Source: Diogma glabrata (Eukaryota; Arthropoda; Insecta; Diptera; Cylindrotomidae). Taken from it: a stretch of 64,000 bases of DNA. Shown in pieces: positions 1 to 11,382 of the stretch; the stretch's first letter is position 1, and each line of letters starts with the position of its first letter. Below the pieces are notes generated by a model. The model was given only the letters and a program-made list of their open reading frames with translations, made no database searches and was not told where the DNA came from. The translations under genes were made by a program, and so were the position numbers. The stretch is taken from contig CAVNZG010000001.1 in NCBI GenBank assembly GCA_963693315.1, forward strand, positions 999,368 to 1,063,367, given 5' to 3'.

Positions 1-385
1 TATAATAACTTCTTGATGTTTTGGTAATTTTTATACGTACCTCAATATAAAACTAATCCTTTGGAATATTATTTTTCTTGAGATGATTCCAATGATTGTA
101 AATATAATTTTTGTATAAAATTTCAATAAAATTTTAATTGATGTTAATTTTTTATACAAAATGTTGACTTCCAAATATATATGTGTACCGTATGTAAAGA
201 AAATAAATCTTTTTATTTATGTCGGCCTCGAACGATAATTAAAAATGTGAAATTAGTAAAAGAAACGTACCTTTTACTTGGTACGTTTAATAACGCACCA
301 AGTTTCCAAGCACAAAGCCTTTGAAATATATTTTGAATCGGCCTGTGACTCCACTGCAGTTCACGTGTTCGCCAAGGTCACCAAT

Positions 386-940
386 TGTAGCGGTTTTGCT
401 ACCAGTTGAACTCCTACTGCAGCGTTATATTTGGTTTTAACTGTCGGCCAGACAATATATGTGAAAACCACTTAATTAATGAAATCAATAATTTAAATTA
501 ATAAATTATTGTTAAATTGAATCACCAAACAATCTTTTTACTAATTATATTTATTTATGACGCGTTTCGAATATTAAATATTCATCATCGGTACAAAAAA
601 TAAATAAAAACAAACAAAAATAAATAAAAACTAAATCTCAATGTTTGAACACAATATACACATATATAATGTTTTATTTATATAACTTTGATAATTTATA
701 ATTACAATTTTATGTGATAGCACAATAATTTAATTTTTAGTTTAATTTGAACACAACAAATTATTTAATATAATTTCAATTATTTAATTTGAAAGTCTAG
801 ACCAGAATGATAAAGTTTTCTTTCTTTTTTAAATCAAAAAACCAATTTCCGAAAACATATGTTTAATGAATTAGTTTTAAAAGGTAGGAAGCGTTGTTTG
901 TTTGTGGGACATAAATATGATACCGAAGTGAAGTCCCACA
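386..940 (-). repeat. Putative LTR of a minus-strand LTR element (copy A)
   Basis: The block starts TGTAGCGG and ends CCCACA on the plus strand, the TG...CA form of an LTR. Directly left of it, 369-383 reads on the minus strand as TGGTGACCTTGGCGA, in the position and with the TGG start of a tRNA primer-binding site, separated from the LTR by two bases. That makes this the 5' LTR of a minus-strand element whose interior lies left of 386. The outer boundary at 940 is inferred from the CA end only. The same LTR recurs at 5323-9153, split by a LINE. No coding sequence of the element is visible in the window. Confidence 0.5.
482..643. repeat. 162-bp insertion present only in copy A
   Basis: Copies A and B align on both sides, but copy A has 162 extra bases flanked by AATG at both edges. 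The insert ends in an A-rich tail (AAATA and AAACA runs). On the minus strand it holds a short hairpin (stem GAATAT/ATATTC) followed by GAAAC and GCGTC. It could be a short retroposed fragment with a 4-bp TSD, or sequence lost from copy B by microhomology deletion. Confidence 0.55.
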
Positions 941-1939
941 GATGAAATTTTAACGTCAAAATATGGAGGGCCTGAAATCTCACAGCTCTGAGATATCAAG
1001 ACTTCGGTCTGGGTTAAGGATTTTGATATAGTTTTCGGCAAAAAACTTTTATTAGGACATGGTTTTTAGTTTTGGGCAGCGATGTATATCAAACATAGCT
1101 TTTTGTTAAAGTACATGTATTTTTTATCTTTGTTTAGATATGTATTACAAAACTAACACAAAACATCAATACGTTGTTGGAAAATTATAACAGATCATAT
1201 ATTAACATAATTTAGTGAAAAGATTATACAATCAGCTAACTACTCAAAAACGTCTCCATTTAGCGTTTCGAGAAAATATTTCAAAATTTCAAATTCATAT
1301 TTCTTTCCCAAAATATTGTAAAAATTAAATAAAATCAAAAATTCAAACTTTTTTTAAACAAAATACTAAAAATATTTCAAAAATTATTACAAAATCACAG
1401 ATTAAAACTTTTTTCAAAAATTCTAAAAATGTTGCAAAAATTATAACAAAATCAAAAATTGTAACTTTTTCCAAAATCATAAGAACTATAATATAATCAA
1501 AAATTTAAAATTTTTCCAAAAATATTCCAAAAATTCTTACAAAATCAAAAATTGAAACTTTTTTCCAAATTCTAAAAATATGTACATATAAAATTCAAAA
1601 ATTCTATTTTTTTTTCAAAATTCTAAAAATATTCCAAAAATTATAATAAAATCAAAAATTTAAACTTTTTCTAAATTCTAATAATATTCCAAAAATTCTT
1701 AAAAATTCAAAAATTGAAACTTTTTCAAAATTTTAAAAATATATGGGAAATTAAAAAATTTATTTTTCAAAATTCTAAAAATATTCCAATAATTGGAATT
1801 AAATCAAATATTTAAAATTTTTCTTAACTTAAAGAATTATTAAAATAATATTCCAAAAATTCTTAAAAATTCAAACTTTTTCCAAAACTCTAAAAATATT
1901 GCAAAATATATATCAATATCAAAAATTGAAACTTTTTCC
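941..1939 (+). repeat. Repeat family R, copy A (truncated)
   Basis: After a short spacer, the family begins with a conserved segment near 960-1140 (GGAGGGCCTGAAATCTCACAG onwards). It then becomes a long imperfect tandem array of AT-rich units, roughly 60-70 bp, built on the theme AAAATTGAAACTTTTTCCAAAATTC. It has no open frame. Other copies lie at 9154-11377 (same strand) and 22190-23608 plus 39121-39198 (inverted). Confidence 0.8.
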
Positions 1940-1985
1940 CGGGATGCAAACTCAAAAGGGGAAAGCCCGTGATGCAAACTCAAAA

Positions 1986-3215
1986 CACCATGACCACTAT
2001 GACCACCATGACACCACCATGACCATCATGACCACAGTGAACACTATGACCACCATGACCAGCGTGACCACCATTACCACCATGACTACCATGACCACCT
2101 TGATCACCATGACCAACATGACTACCATGACCAACATGACCATCATGACGATCGTGAACACCATGACCACCGTGACCACCATAACCACCATGACCACTAT
2201 GACTACCATGCCCACCATGACCACCATGACCCCCATGACCACCGTGACCACCATAGTCGCCATGGTCACTATGACCACCATGACCACCATGACCACCGTG
2301 AACACCATGACCACCATGACCACCATTACCACCATAACCACTATGACTACGATGACCACCATGACCACCATGACCCCTATGACCACCTTGACCACCATGA
2401 CCACCATGACCGCCATGACCAACATGACCATCATGACCACCGTGAACACCATGACCACCATGACCACCGTGACCACCATGACCACCATAACCACCATGAC
2501 CACCATAACCACCATGACCACTATGACCACCATGACCACCATGACCACCATGACCACCATTACCCTCATGACCACCGTGACCACCATAGCCACCATGGCC
2601 ACTATGACTACCATGACCACCGTGAACACCATGACCACCATGACCACCATGACCACCATTACCACCATAACCACTATGACTACGATGACCACCATGACCA
2701 CCATGACCCCTATGACCACCTTGACCACCATGACCACCATGACCGCCATGACCAACATGACCATCATGACCACCTTGAACACCATGACCACCATGACCAC
2801 CGTGACCACCATGACCACCATAACCACCATGACCACCATAACCACCATGACCACTTTGACCACCATGACCACCATGACCACCATGACCACCATGACCACC
2901 ATGACCACCATGACCACCATGACTACCATGACCACCATGACCACAATGAACATCATGACCACTATGACCACCGTCACCACCATGACCACCATGACCACCA
3001 TGACCACCATGACCACCATGACCACCATGACCACCATGACCACCATGACCACCATGACCACCATGACCACCATGACCACCGTGAACACCGTGATCACCAT
3101 TACCACTATGACCACCATGACCACCAAGACCACTATTACCACCATGACTACCATGACCACCATGACCGCCATGGCCACTATGACCACAATGACCACCACG
3201 ACCACACCATGAACA
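1986..3215. repeat. 9-bp minisatellite (ACCACCATG)n
   Basis: About 1.2 kb of a 9-bp unit with scattered single-base variants. Because the unit length is divisible by three, several frames stay open and would read Met-Thr-Thr, Gly-Gly-His or Met-Val-Val repeats. These are by-products, not genes. A higher-order period is visible: a variant-rich block beginning CTATGACTACGATG at 2341 recurs at 2674, an offset of 333 bp or 37 units, with few differences over the next 180 bases or so. A short segment GATGCAAACTCAAAA occurs twice just left of the array. Confidence 0.97.
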
Positions 3216-3220
3216 CCATC

Positions 3221-3816
3221 TACAATCGACACATCCATCCAACTCATATAACATTTAGTACGAGACTGCATAAGTGAATAAAAAATATAATAACAAATGA
3301 ACAAATGAATGACTTGACCATACAAACCAAAAAGATCCACCAAACATGCTTCCATTCCTGAACCATTTATTCGATTTTGCTCAAATTTCAAAACGGTGTA
3401 TTTTGTCATTTTATATTTCATTATATATGCCATTTACCAAGATTTACGACAACTTTTTTTTCTGCCTTTAAAAAAGCTAAATATGCTGCCATTTTTATTA
3501 ATTTACGAGTCTAAGTCTAACAAAACGGAGCAGACATATAATATTTTGAAAACTGATATTAAATTAAATTAAAATGCTCCAAAAATTCGGATTGAAAATC
3601 ATTATATTTAATTCAAAATTATGTTTTTTAATTGCATTTCTGTTAAATTTTTAAGTATCAAAAAATATGAACTATTTCTATAATGCACAAACCAGTGAAT
3701 ATTTAAAATACGTGAGTCATAATCGAATTGTATCGTATATTTGCCGAATATTATATTCGTTTTTTATACTTCCGTTGCAAAATTCTCAAAACGCGCCTAA
3801 AGAAGTTTTACTTCAA

Positions 3817-3851
<35 letters not shown>

Positions 3852-4937
3852 AAATAAATAAAAATAAATAAATAAAAATAAATAAATTACCAACATTCTT
3901 CGTCCAAGAACGCATATGTTGATATTTAAAATTTGTGCTGGCAATTCTAAATTGCTATACTTTCGGAATGAGGCCGTAAGCCTATATCAGCCATATTTAT
4001 TCCGCCATTTTGAATTTTGAAAAGGGGCACACGACATTGGAAACAAGAGACAATAAGCTACAATTTTTGCCATAAACCTTCTGAAAAACCTAAATCATTC
4101 TGAAGAGCAGGGGGTCTCCGAGTTGCAAAGAATGCCTCATATATATAGTTATTACTTAATTCAAATAAATAAGTAATCATTTCAAACACATAATTTATTT
4201 TAACACATAAAACTATATGTTTTATGTATTAAAATTTAATAACTTTAAAACAAAAAAAGTTCAATAAAATCCCTGCACTAGTTTTTAGTAAATCTAAATT
4301 TACAGTAAAATAAATCTTTCAAACATAAAAAAAAAACAAAAAATTAAGATTTTTTTTTTAAATCGCAAGGTTTGAAAACTTAAAACTAATATAAAATATA
4401 ATTTTTTTATCAGTATAGTACTTTTAAAAAGCCTAACTGAAGTACCTATCAAACAAAAAAAAATTATTAAAATCGGTTCACTCGTTCGAGCACAATTTAA
4501 CTTTTAACTTTCATGTTTCTTAAAAAAGTTCGAGGCACCCTGTAGCTTAGAACTAGTGAGAAAATAAAAAAATAAAAAACACGTGTTAGTTTTTTTTATT
4601 ATACTAACGATCATCAAAGTTTCAAGAAAATCGGAGCATTTTTTTAAAAGAATTATTTTCCGCACAAAATTTTTCAAACAAATAGTTCAACCTGAACATA
4701 AATTTTTTTAAACAAATAAAACCTTAAGGGGTTTAAATTACTTGAAATAATTTTTATTTTCATATGATCCAATGTTTTGGATTAACGGAAATTGGTATTG
4801 ATTGATAAAAATAAATCAAAAGAAAGCAAACTCACCAATATTGTTCCTAACATTAATTGTTTTTTTATATTTCTATTGTTGAATTTTTTTGGTAAAGTTG
4901 AAGTTTTGAATAATGAATCCTCTTCCTTAATATGTAG
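3221..4937. other. Intergenic, no gene seen; (AAAT)n at 3816-3887
   Basis: This AT-rich stretch has no supportable ORF. It contains an imperfect (AAAT)n tract at about 3816-3887. Near 4529-4540 it has GAGGCACCCTGTAG, a form of the CAGGGTG terminal motif common in short insect inverted-repeat elements. No second terminus was found. Confidence 0.6.
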
Positions 4938-5402
4938 TATAATAACTTCTTGATGTTTTGGTAATTTTTATACGTACCTCAATATAAAACTAATCCTTTG
5001 GAATATTATTTTTCTTGAGATGATTCCAATGATTGTAAATATAATTTTTGTATAAAATTTCAATAAAATTTTAATTGATGTTAATTTTTTATACAAAATG
5101 TTGACTTCCAAATATATATGTGTACCGTATGTAAAGAAAATAAATCTTTTTATTTATGTCGGCCTCGAACGATAATTAAAAATGTGAAATTAGTAAAAGA
5201 AACGTACCTTTTACTTGGTACGTTTAATAACGCACCAAGTTTCCAAGCACAAAGCCTTTGAAATATATTTTGAATCGGCCTGTGACTCCACTGCAGTTCA
5301 CGTGTTCGCCAAGGTCACCAATTGTAGCGGTTTTGCTACCAGTTGAACTCCTACTGCAGCGTTATATTTGGTTTTAACTGTCTCTCTCTCTCTCTCTGGC
5401 GT

Positions 5403-8400
5403 TTACATCCCATGGAGGGATTTTGCCGTCTGTGCAATCAGCTTCCAATCGTCTCGTTCCATGACCAGTTGACCCCAGTTTCGACATCCTATATCACGAA
5501 GGTCTTGGATGATGTCATCACGCCAGCGTTGTCTAGGTCTTCCTCTTCGACGAACACCAGCTGGTTGTTGTTGGGACGCTTTTTTAATCATTCTATCTAA
5601 TGGTGCCCTTTCTACATGACCAAACCATCTAATCCGGTTAGATTTAATGAATCCGATTACATCGCAGCCTCCAAGAAGCTGTCTGATTTCATGATTCATT
5701 CGGATTCTATACTGATTTTCAGCAACTTTACATGGACCATAAATTGTTCGTATGACTTTCCTCTCGAATGTTGATAAAATTCTACAATCGGAGGAAGTCA
5801 GTGTCCAGCTTTCGCTTCCAAAGGTAAGCACAGGTCGAATTAATGCTTTGTAAAGTGTGAGTTTGCACGACTGCGAAAGATGTTTAGATCGCAAAAGTTT
5901 TGAGTATGCGTAGAAAACTCTGTATGCGGCTGAGACACGAGCTTTAATATCTGCCTGCATGTCATTTGACGATGTTATTACAGACCCGAGGTATTTGAAG
6001 TTTTCCACACGTTCCACTTCATAGTCGCCAGTATTCAGATTGCCGGGAGGTTTATTCCTGGATGTTGTTAATAGTTTAGTCTTGCCGGTGTTAATGCATA
6101 ATCCAAGTCGTTTAGCATTTCTTTCAAGCCGAGAGAGACTATCCTTGATATCGCTTGTTCTACGTCCGAGAAGCACAATATCATCTGCATAGCCAAGAAT
6201 TTGACTAGATTTGTTAAATATACAGTTTTGTGTCTCAATGCGGCTTTTTCTTATCGCGTACTCAAGTGCCAAATTAAATAGTACGGGTGCGAGTGCATCC
6301 CCTTTGTTGAACACCTGATGTTATATCAAAAGAGTCAGAAACTGACCCTTCGATTACTATTCTACAGTTTGATCCCGATGTTGTGAGTTTGCACAGAGAA
6401 ACAAGTTTCTCTGGAATACCAAGGCATATGAGTGCAGACCAGAGGTTGTCGCGGATAATGCTATCATATGCTTGCTTGAAATCAACGTAGAGCTGGTGAA
6501 TGCTGATGTTGTACTCCCAACATTTTTCCAGAATCATCCTTAAGGTAAAACATTGATCTGTGGTTGAACGGTTGGGACGAAAACCACACTGATAGTCGCC
6601 GATGATAGATTCGGCAAACGGGATGAGCCGAGCGAGTACGACATTAGCTAGTATTTTATATGCTGTGTTCAACAGTGCGATTCCACGATAATTTGCACAC
6701 TTTAGGCGGTCACCTTTTTTATGTAGCGGAACAATGAGAGCTGTTTTCCATTCAGCAGGTAGTTCTTCTTGGTCCCAGATTGCAAGAATCAGATCATATA
6801 TACGTGAGACCAGAGCTGCTCCTCCATTCTTAAGTAGTTCTGCAGGGATTCCATCGATACCTGGTGATTTGCCATTTTTTAATTTTTTGATGGCAGCTTC
6901 CACTTCTTCTATTGTTGGGTAAGGGACAAAAATCTCCTCACTTGACGGAGCAATTGCTCGAATAGGATGAACTTCGTTCGTCCTATTCAGTAGGTCTTGA
7001 AAGTGGGATCGCCATACTTCCAGCACATCACGTTCACTTGTTGTAAGCTCGTTGTTTCCATTTTTGATGGCTGTAGATCTTGGGTGGAAATCTTTGGTCA
7101 GATTCCGCGCATTGGCAAAACACTCTTTCGAATTTCCATTAGCCGCATGTTGGTTGATGTTTTCGATACAGCTCTTCATGTGTTCGCGTTTCTTTTTCCG
7201 TAGGAGTTTTGCTGAGGCTTTTCTGGCGCATAGATAATCAGTTTGGGAGCTTCGGGTATTTCTTGTTAACCATTTTTCTCGCAGTTTTTGTTTGTGCTCA
7301 ATGCTTTCGCGGCACTCGTCATCAAACCATTCGTTACGTGATTTCGGTGGTCGTTTTCCGATTGTAGTTTGTGCTGCGGATATGATGGTTGATTGAAGCG
7401 TTTGCCATTCTTCTTGTATGTTTAATGGCATCTCAGATGGGATGTCATGCTCTTCTATGTTTTGCGTTACAATTTCCTGATATCTATTCAGTGTTTCCAG
7501 GTGTTTAAATGCTTCGACATTCCAGCGCACGGTCTTTTTTGCTTGCCTATTAAATGTAGATGATAATTTGCACTTATACTTAAAGATGACAAGCATATGA
7601 TCGGTGTCCATATCAGCACCTCTGTATGATCGAACGTCAGTTACACTTGTAGAGTGTCTCTTAGAAATCATGACGTGATCGATTTGATTTTCAGTTCTTC
7701 CATCATTTGATTTCCACGTTGCTTTGTGGATTCTCTTATGAGGAAAGAAAGTGCTAGATATTACTAGATCATACATCATAGCCAGTTCAGCTGTGCGAAA
7801 GCCGTTATTGTTACTAGCATGATGCAAGCTGTTAGGGCCGACATGTGTTTTAAGTTCTGCACTTCTACCAATTTGCGCATTGAAGTCACCTATCACGATT
7901 TTTATATCGTGCCGCGGGATGTTATTGATGACTTCTTCGAGTTCTAGGAAGAACAGGTCTTTAATGTCATCTGCTTTGTCTTCAGTAGGTGCATGAACAT
8001 TGATGATCGTTACATTAAATTTTTGCGTGCGGATTCTCATTGTGCATATCCGCATATTAATTGGGCGAAAGTCGATAACATGTTGATTCACGCGACGATG
8101 TGTGAGAAAGCCAACTCCAAATTCTCCTCCGTTTTCATGACCGCAATAGTAGAGAGTGTATCCTTTGGCTGTTTCGTGGATTCCACTCCCTGGCCATCTT
8201 AGTTCTTGTAACGCCACTATATCCAGTGTATAGCTATTGATTTGGTTTGTAAGTTTCAGTAGATCTCCTGGTCTTCTAAGGCTTAGCACGTTCCAGGTTC
8301 CCATTTTTAAATCGTAGTCCGGGTACAGTTTCCGAGGTCGTTCTAATAGTGAATCCGAGATAATCCGAGGCCTGTGTTCAGAATTCATGACAAGTAGTTT

Positions 8401-8433
8401 TTTACGGAAATGGGGTGTTAGCCCTTCGCCCAA
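5403..8433 (-). pseudogene. LINE A endonuclease-reverse transcriptase, one frameshift
   Basis: This is the protein of LINE A. From 8433 it opens with a short leader, then an AP-endonuclease-like domain from about residue 43: MGTWNVLSLRRPGD, ALQELRWPGSG, a VIGDFNAQIGR motif, NQIDHVMIS and a TDHMLVIF end. The reverse transcriptase follows, with KLKNGKSPGIDGIPAELLKN, ANYRGIALLNTAYKI, QCGFRPNRSTTDQ and VDFKQAYDS. The first frame breaks near 6302, where an extra base in an A/G run shifts the GVQQG motif. The rest continues from about 6314 with DALAPVLFNLALEY, catalytic GYADDIVLL and a C-terminal RRRGRPRQRWRDDI segment. It reads about 1,000 codons in all, typical of single-ORF RTE-like elements. 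A single indel means recent inactivation or a sequencing error. Start codon choice at 8433 is provisional. Confidence 0.9.
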
Positions 8434-8499
8434 CCCAAATTTTCGTGAATGGGTTCGTTCTGCATCTTTAGGTCACCAGAAACAACCTTTTTACATGTT

Positions 8500-8660
8500 T
8501 ATATAGCGAGCCGCTTGATCCAAGACAGACGCCCGCTACAAACCACCCCTAACATGGAGAACAGACGCTTGCTACACGTTTATATAGCGAGCCGCTTGAT
8601 CCAAGACAGACGCCCGCTCCAAGCCGCCCCTAACATGGAGAACAGACGCTTGAGTTGCAT
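8500..8660 (-). repeat. Two 81-bp tandem units in LINE A 5' UTR
   Basis: The segment starting TATATAGCGAGCCGC occurs at 8500 and again at 8581 with only a few differences. It lies upstream of the LINE A ORF (minus strand). Tandem 5' UTR monomers carry promoter activity in several LINE families. Here that role is inference. Confidence 0.85.
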
Positions 8661-9153
8661 TGGTTTTGTGGCGCCAATGACTCGCCATGGTGCAGAATCA
8701 TTGAGTATAAGCAGTATTTACTCTGCCCCTCTCAACTACACCAACCTAATTCTGTTAGCATTACCCAGGTAGCACGGCGTGGACGTAGAATTTCGGATTT
8801 CACTACCCGTTTTAACTGTCGGCCAGACAATATATGTGAAAACCACTTAATTAATGTTTGAACACAATATACACATATATAATGTTTTATTTATATAACT
8901 TTGATAATTTATAATTACAATTTTATGTGATAGCACAATAATTTAATTTTTAGTTTAATTTGAACACAACAAATTATTTAATATAATTTCAATTATTTAA
9001 TTTGAAAGTCTAGACCAGAATGATAAAGTTTTCTTTCTTTTTTAAATCAAAAAACCAATTTCCGAAAACATATGTTTAATGAATTAGTTTTAAAAGGTAG
9101 GAAGCGTTGTTTGTTTGTGGGACATAAATATGATACCGAAGTGAAGTCCCACA

Positions 9154-11377
9154 GATGAAATTTTAACGTCAAAATATGGAGGGCCTGAAATCTCACAGCT
9201 CTGAGATATCAAGACTTCGGTCTGGGTTAAGGATTTTGATATAGTTTTCGGCAAAAAACTTTTATTAGGACATGGTTTTTAGTTTTGGGCAGCGATGTAT
9301 ATCAAACATAGCTTTTTGTTAAAGTACATGTATTTTTTATCTTTGTTTAGATATGTATTACAAAACTAACACAAAACATCAATACGTTGTTGGAAAATTA
9401 TAACAGATCATATATTAACATAATTTAGTGAAAAGATTATACAATCAGCTAACTACTCAAAAACGTCTCCATTTAGCGTTTCGAGAAAATATTGCAAAAT
9501 TTCAAATTCATATTTCTTTCCCAAAATATTGTAAAAATTAAATAAAATCAAAAATTCAAACTTTTTTTAAACAAAATACTAAAAATATTTCAAAAATTAT
9601 TACAAAATCACAGATTAAAACTTTTTTCAAAAATTCTAAAAATGTTGCAAAAATTATAACAAAATCAAAAATTGTAACTTTTTCCAAAATCATAAGAACT
9701 ATAATATAATCAAAAATTTAAAATTTTTCCAAAAATATTCCAAAAATTCTTACAAAATCAAAAATTGAAACTTTTTTCCAAATTCTAAAAATATGTACAT
9801 ATAAAATTCAAAAATTCTATTTTTTTTTCAAAATTCTAAAAATATTCCAAAAATTATAATAAAATCAAAAATTTAAACTTTTTCTAAATTCTAATAATAT
9901 TCCAAAAATTCTTAAAAATTCAAAAATTGAAACTTTTTCAAAATTTTAAAAATATATGGGAAATTAAAAAATTTATTTTTCAAAATTCTAAAAATATTCC
10001 AATAATTGGAATTAAATCAAATATTTAAAATTTTTCTTAACTTAAAGAATTATTAAAATAATATTCCAAAAATTCTTAAAAATTCAAACTTTTTCCAAAA
10101 CTCTAAAAATATTGCAAAATATATATCAATATCAAAAATTGAAACTTTTTCCAAAATTATAAAAATTATAATAAAATCAAAAATTTAAAATTTTTCAAAA
10201 TTCTAAAAATATTCCAAAAATTCTTACAAAATCAAAAATTGAAACTTTTTTAAAATTCCAAAAATTTTTCAAAAACTATAACAAATTCAAAAATGTCCAT
10301 GTCCAATTTCATTTTCAATTACATTTTCAGCAAACTATTCAAAAACCTTTAATTTAGCTATTCGAGAATATATTACAAAATCACAAATTCATATTTCTTT
10401 CAAAATTCCAAAAACATTGTAAAAAGTATAATAAAATCAAACTTTCTTCAAAATTCTAAAGATATTCCAAAAATTATTACAAAATCAAAAATTGAAACTT
10501 TTTTCAAAATTCCAAAAATTATAATAAAACTAAAAATTTAAAATTTTTCAAAATTCCACAAATATTGCAAAAATTCTTACAAAATCAAATGTTTAAACTT
10601 TTTCCAAAATTCTAAAAATATTGCAAAAATTATTACAAAATCAAAAATGCAAACATTTTTCAAAATTCCAAAAGTATTCAAAAACTATAACAAATTAAAA
10701 AATTTCCATGTCCAATTTCGTTTTCAATTACATTTACGTCATTAAAACAGCTACATGTTATTTTTCCAAAAAATGGGCTAAAAAAATAAATGAAATCATT
10801 TTTTGACACGCTTGACATTATTTTTTTGACAAACGTATAATGCCAAAATTCTCAATAATAAAATAAATTTTCATGCCATAAAAATTATTAAAATAAAAAA
10901 AATTAATAAAAATCTTTCTTTTGACACACTTGACAACATTTTTTTGACAAACTTATAATGCCATAATTCTCAATAATAATAATAAAATTTCATCTCAAAC
11001 AAAATTTTAATTTAATTTTTTTCCCAAAAATTGGGTAAAAAAATCAAAAAAATCTGTCTTTTGACACACTTGACAACATTTTTTTGACAAACTTATAATG
11101 CCATAATCTAAATTTTGGTCTCACATACCAATACCGACCATCAAGATTTCTCCAAATTCAATGTTCCTACTCGTAATCACTTAAAATGAACGTTTTTTAA
11201 GCAAAAAATATGCAAATTTCCTTGTTTTGACACACTTGACGATTTTTTTGACACACTTCCGGTACAGTTATCGAACACATCGTCCTTTTGGCTCTTTCCA
11301 TTGAGTAAACCTTTAGAAAATTTTTGAAATCCGTCCAGCGGTTTTCTAGATTTCGTAGGTTGTGACGGCCGGCCGGA
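9154..11377 (+). repeat. Repeat family R, copy B (longest copy)
   Basis: The conserved head lies at about 9170-9360. An imperfect tandem array of AT-rich 60-70 bp units follows to about 10740. Then come three units (about 10800, 10920 and 11060) built on TTTGACACACTTGACAACAT and TTGACAAACTTATAATGCCAT. The tail, about 11110-11377, includes CCAAATTCAATGTTCCTACT. The tail aligns with the inverted copy at 22200-22440. No protein is encoded. The family looks like a noncoding mobile repeat or satellite-bearing element of unknown class. Its ends are defined only by where copies stop matching. Confidence 0.8.
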
Positions 11378-11382
11378 CGGCC

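Larger units (their letters stand above)
1..1939 (+). repeat. Direct duplication, copy A
   Basis: This stretch matches 4938-5382 plus 8810-10152 at close to 100 percent. It opens mid-repeat at the window edge. The match stops sharply at 1939, where the copy changes to a short unique segment and the 9-bp minisatellite, while copy B continues in the same AT-rich repeat. Copy A lacks the LINE present in copy B and carries a 162-bp insertion (482-643) absent from copy B. It contains part of an LTR element interior (1-385), one LTR (386-940) and the start of repeat family R (about 941-1939). The near-identity means either a recent duplication or two haplotypes placed in series by assembly. Confidence 0.9.
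5383..8809 (-). mobile_element. LINE A: RTE-like non-LTR retrotransposon
   Basis: A 3.4-kb minus-strand LINE bounded by a perfect 12-bp TSD, GTTTTAACTGTC, at 5371-5382 and 8810-8821. Copy A of the duplication shows the empty site at 440-455. The 3' end (left) finishes in a (GA)n tail on the coding strand, seen as a TC run at 5381-5397, instead of poly(A). Microsatellite tails are known in RTE-clade elements. The 5' untranslated region holds two tandem 81-bp units starting at 8500 and 8581. One ORF encodes an endonuclease plus reverse transcriptase and is broken by a single frameshift. The insertion postdates the A/B duplication if copy A is a true empty allele. Confidence 0.93.
5323..9153 (-). 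repeat. Putative LTR (copy B), split by LINE A
   Basis: Same LTR as 386-940, starting TGTAGCGG with the TGGTGACC-type primer site just to its left on the minus strand. LINE A (5383-8809) sits inside it. The LTR resumes after the LINE and ends CCCACA at 9153. Confidence 0.5.
4938..10152 (+). repeat. Direct duplication, copy B (LINE-interrupted)
   Basis: The match to copy A begins at 4938 (equal to position 1) and runs with a constant offset of 4937 bases to 5382. It is broken by a LINE and resumes at 8810. It ends at 10152, opposite 1939 in copy A. Differences are rare single bases, for example T/G in the AAATATT(T/G)CAAA segment near 1272 and 9493. Confidence 0.9.

Noticed and set aside
1899..3433. 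Long ORFs reading Met-Thr-Thr, Gly-Gly-His and Met-Val-Val repeats on both strands
   Set aside because: All arise from the 9-bp minisatellite, whose unit length is divisible by three. Frames on both strands are open at once and flanking sequence gives no gene signals.
6734..7237. Plus-strand ORFs opposite LINE A, and similar ones at 30158-32745 opposite LINE B
   Set aside because: Shadows of the minus-strand endonuclease-RT frames.
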